Positions 4,490 to 5,366 of a DNA stretch of 5,366 nt are shown piece after piece. The DNA lies in the NCBI GenBank assembly GCA_012513545.1, contig JAAZCB010001226.1, forward strand, positions 1 through 5,366, read 5' to 3'. The notes under the pieces are model-generated. The model did no database searches and was not told the DNA's origin. It saw only the letters and a list, made by a program, of their open reading frames with translations. Origin of the DNA: Clostridiaceae bacterium (lineage in GTDB: Bacteria > Bacillota_A > Clostridia > Acetivibrionales > Acetivibrionaceae). The translations under genes were made by a program, and so were the position numbers. Position 1 is the first letter of the stretch. Each line of letters starts with the position of its first letter.

Positions 4490-4504
4490 TTTTATTTCAA
4501 ATAA

Positions 4505-4533
4505 TTGCTTGTTTAGAACCAACAAATTATGAT
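4505..4533 (+). promoter_or_regulatory. Sigma-A-like promoter, upstream (distal) of the SinR-like gene
   Basis: TTGCTT (4505-4510), 17 bp, TATGAT (4528-4533). Transcripts would start near 4540 and meet a hairpin plus T run ending at 4616. It lies back to back with the spo0E-like promoter, the two -35 boxes being 15 bp apart. Confidence 0.55.
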
Positions 4534-4537
4534 AAAA

Positions 4538-4616
4538 TAATTTAAGAATTAGAAATCTTAAATTAATCATACTTTATTTTACAGCAACGGATTGTTGCTG
4601 TCAATAATTTTTTTTT
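4538..4616 (+). ncRNA. Candidate short structured RNA or leader attenuator
   Basis: Two hairpins follow the distal promoter. The first is a perfect 10-bp inverted repeat, TAATTTAAGA (4538-4547) with TCTTAAATTA (4556-4565), around an 8-nt loop. The second is ACAGCAAC (4581-4588) with GTTGCTGT (4594-4601) around GGATT, followed by CAATAA and nine T (4608-4616). A transcript of about 75 nt is possible, with no reading frame of note. The 6-nt gap before the T run weakens the terminator reading. The first repeat might instead be an operator at the transcription start. Confidence 0.4.
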
Positions 4617-4632
4617 AATTGTAAACATTTTG

Positions 4633-4661
4633 TTGCATATATGAAGAAAAAATAATAGAAT
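4633..4661 (+). promoter_or_regulatory. Sigma-A promoter proximal to the SinR-like gene
   Basis: TTGCAT (4633-4638), 17 bp, TAGAAT (4656-4661). The start would be near 4668, leaving a leader of about 24 nt with GGGGTGG (4678-4684) as Shine-Dalgarno. TGTCAAA (4664-4670), one base from the Spo0A-box core TGTCGAA, sits at the predicted start. Confidence 0.6.
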
Positions 4662-4691
4662 ACTGTCAAATGATCTTGGGGTGGTATAAAA

Positions 4692-5366
4692 ATGTCTTTT
4701 GCGTCAATGCTTAAACAACTTAGGGAACAGAATCGGTTGTCTCAGAAGGATATTGCCGATTATTTGGGCATTACGCGTCAGGCCGTTGCTTCTTATGAGC
4801 TTGCAAAAAGGGAACCTGATTATGATGTGCTGAAAAAGTTGGCAGATTACTTTGGTGTATCTGTTGATTACTTGCTCGGAAGGGCAAATTGCAGGGATGT
4901 AAATGCTGTTACGGTAGGCAGAAATATCGACTTAATAAAGGGAGAACGCACTTATCTTGAATTATCCCAGGACATTAGCAGGAAACTGGGAGCTCTTATT
5001 TTTCCGGAAATGCTGGAATTATATGCAAAGGGTGAAAGAATGCCCTTTGTAGGTACAATAAAGATTTTGGCAAAATATGCGTGTGTCAGGGATTCTTTTT
5101 TCTACACTTACAATACTTATGAATCCTATAAAAAAGAGAAGGAATTATATAAAGTAGAAATAAGTCAGGAAAAGGTTACTTATAACGATGAGAGAACAAT
5201 GCCTGTTATTGGTTTTATTCAAGATGATGATTTGAAAAAGTGGGTTGTCAAGGAAAGCAGTATTCAGTATATTAAACTTGCAAAGGAAATACAGGATGCC
5301 GGACTTCCGGTTGATGTATTAAAGCCTTTATTGAGCACTATTAAGAACAATGGCAGAAATACTGAA
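4692..5366 (+). CDS. SinR-like XRE-family transcriptional regulator (partial, runs off the right edge)
   Basis: 225 codons are present with no stop before the window ends. Residues 6-63 are a clear XRE/HTH_3 domain: LKQLREQNRLSQKDIADYLG, then the recognition helix ITRQAVASYELAKREP, then LKKLADYFGVSVDYLLG. Residues about 86-140 (LSQDISRKLG, MLELYAKGERMPFVGTIKILAKYA) look like a degenerate second XRE-type fold. Residues about 190-220 (IQYIKLAKEIQDAGLPVDVLKPLLSTIK) resemble the helical hook by which SinR and SinI pair. That suggests a SinR-type regulator of transition-state genes, with a dimerisation or anti-repressor docking segment, but the ends of the family are loose and I give no gene symbol. 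The start follows GGGGTGG 4678-4684 with 7-nt spacing. Its divergent neighbour encodes a Spo0E-like phosphatase, which supports a sporulation/transition-state role. Prophage-type repressor is the main alternative, though no phage genes are in view. Confidence 0.82.
   Translation, partial: MSFASMLKQLREQNRLSQKDIADYLGITRQAVASYELAKREPDYDVLKKLADYFGVSVDYLLGRANCRDVNAVTVGRNIDLIKGERTYLELSQDISRKLGALIFPEMLELYAKGERMPFVGTIKILAKYACVRDSFFYTYNTYESYKKEKELYKVEISQEKVTYNDERTMPVIGFIQDDDLKKWVVKESSIQYIKLAKEIQDAGLPVDVLKPLLSTIKNNGRNTE

Noticed and set aside
4283..4504. Plus-strand 73-codon frame opposite the spo0E-like gene
   Set aside because: Product is an unpatterned AT-driven sequence with no RBS; the minus strand here carries the SQELD motif.

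Overview
The window is AT-rich DNA with AGGAGG-type ribosome binding sites, sigma-A-like promoters, U-tailed terminators, a T-box leader, a DivIVA-like protein, a Spo0E-like phosphatase and a SinR-like regulator. Together these point to a low-GC, spore-forming Gram-positive bacterium. An anaerobic clostridium (Ruminiclostridium/Acetivibrio type) is my best guess, but no single gene here proves the genus.

Layout. (1) 1-199: the 3' end of an unrecognised gene and its terminator. (2) 190-1231: a CsoR-family metal-sensing repressor and a thioredoxin on the same strand, about 300 bp apart. The two genes share a near-identical element just upstream of their start codons, and the gap between them holds an 18-bp perfect palindrome. 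(3) 1362-2069: a monocistronic DivIVA-domain coiled-coil protein with its own terminator. (4) 2071-4209: a sigma-A promoter with an inverted repeat over its -35 box, a complete T-box leader, and a two-gene operon overlapping by 4 nt. The operon encodes an Lrp/AsnC-type regulator (AlaR/YugG type) and a class I aminotransferase (AlaT/YugH type). It ends in a bidirectional terminator. (5) 4253-4489, minus strand: a 50-codon Spo0E-like aspartyl-phosphate phosphatase gene with a TTG start, convergent with the alaT-like gene. (6) 4505-5366, plus strand: two promoters, a possible short structured RNA or attenuator between them, and a SinR-like XRE regulator that runs off the end of the window.

How the parts fit. 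The strongest story is the alanine operon. Aligned with the Bacillus subtilis glyQS leader (from memory), the specifier loop reads GCA (alanine), and the T-box UGGU fits a tRNA with discriminator A73, as tRNA-Ala has. The controlled genes are the likely alanine transaminase and its regulator. RNA-level sensing of uncharged tRNA-Ala would thus control alanine synthesis, possibly together with transcriptional control at the inverted repeat. The right end looks like a sporulation/transition-state regulatory island: a predicted Spo0A~P phosphatase and a SinR-like regulator fire divergently from a shared AT-rich control region.
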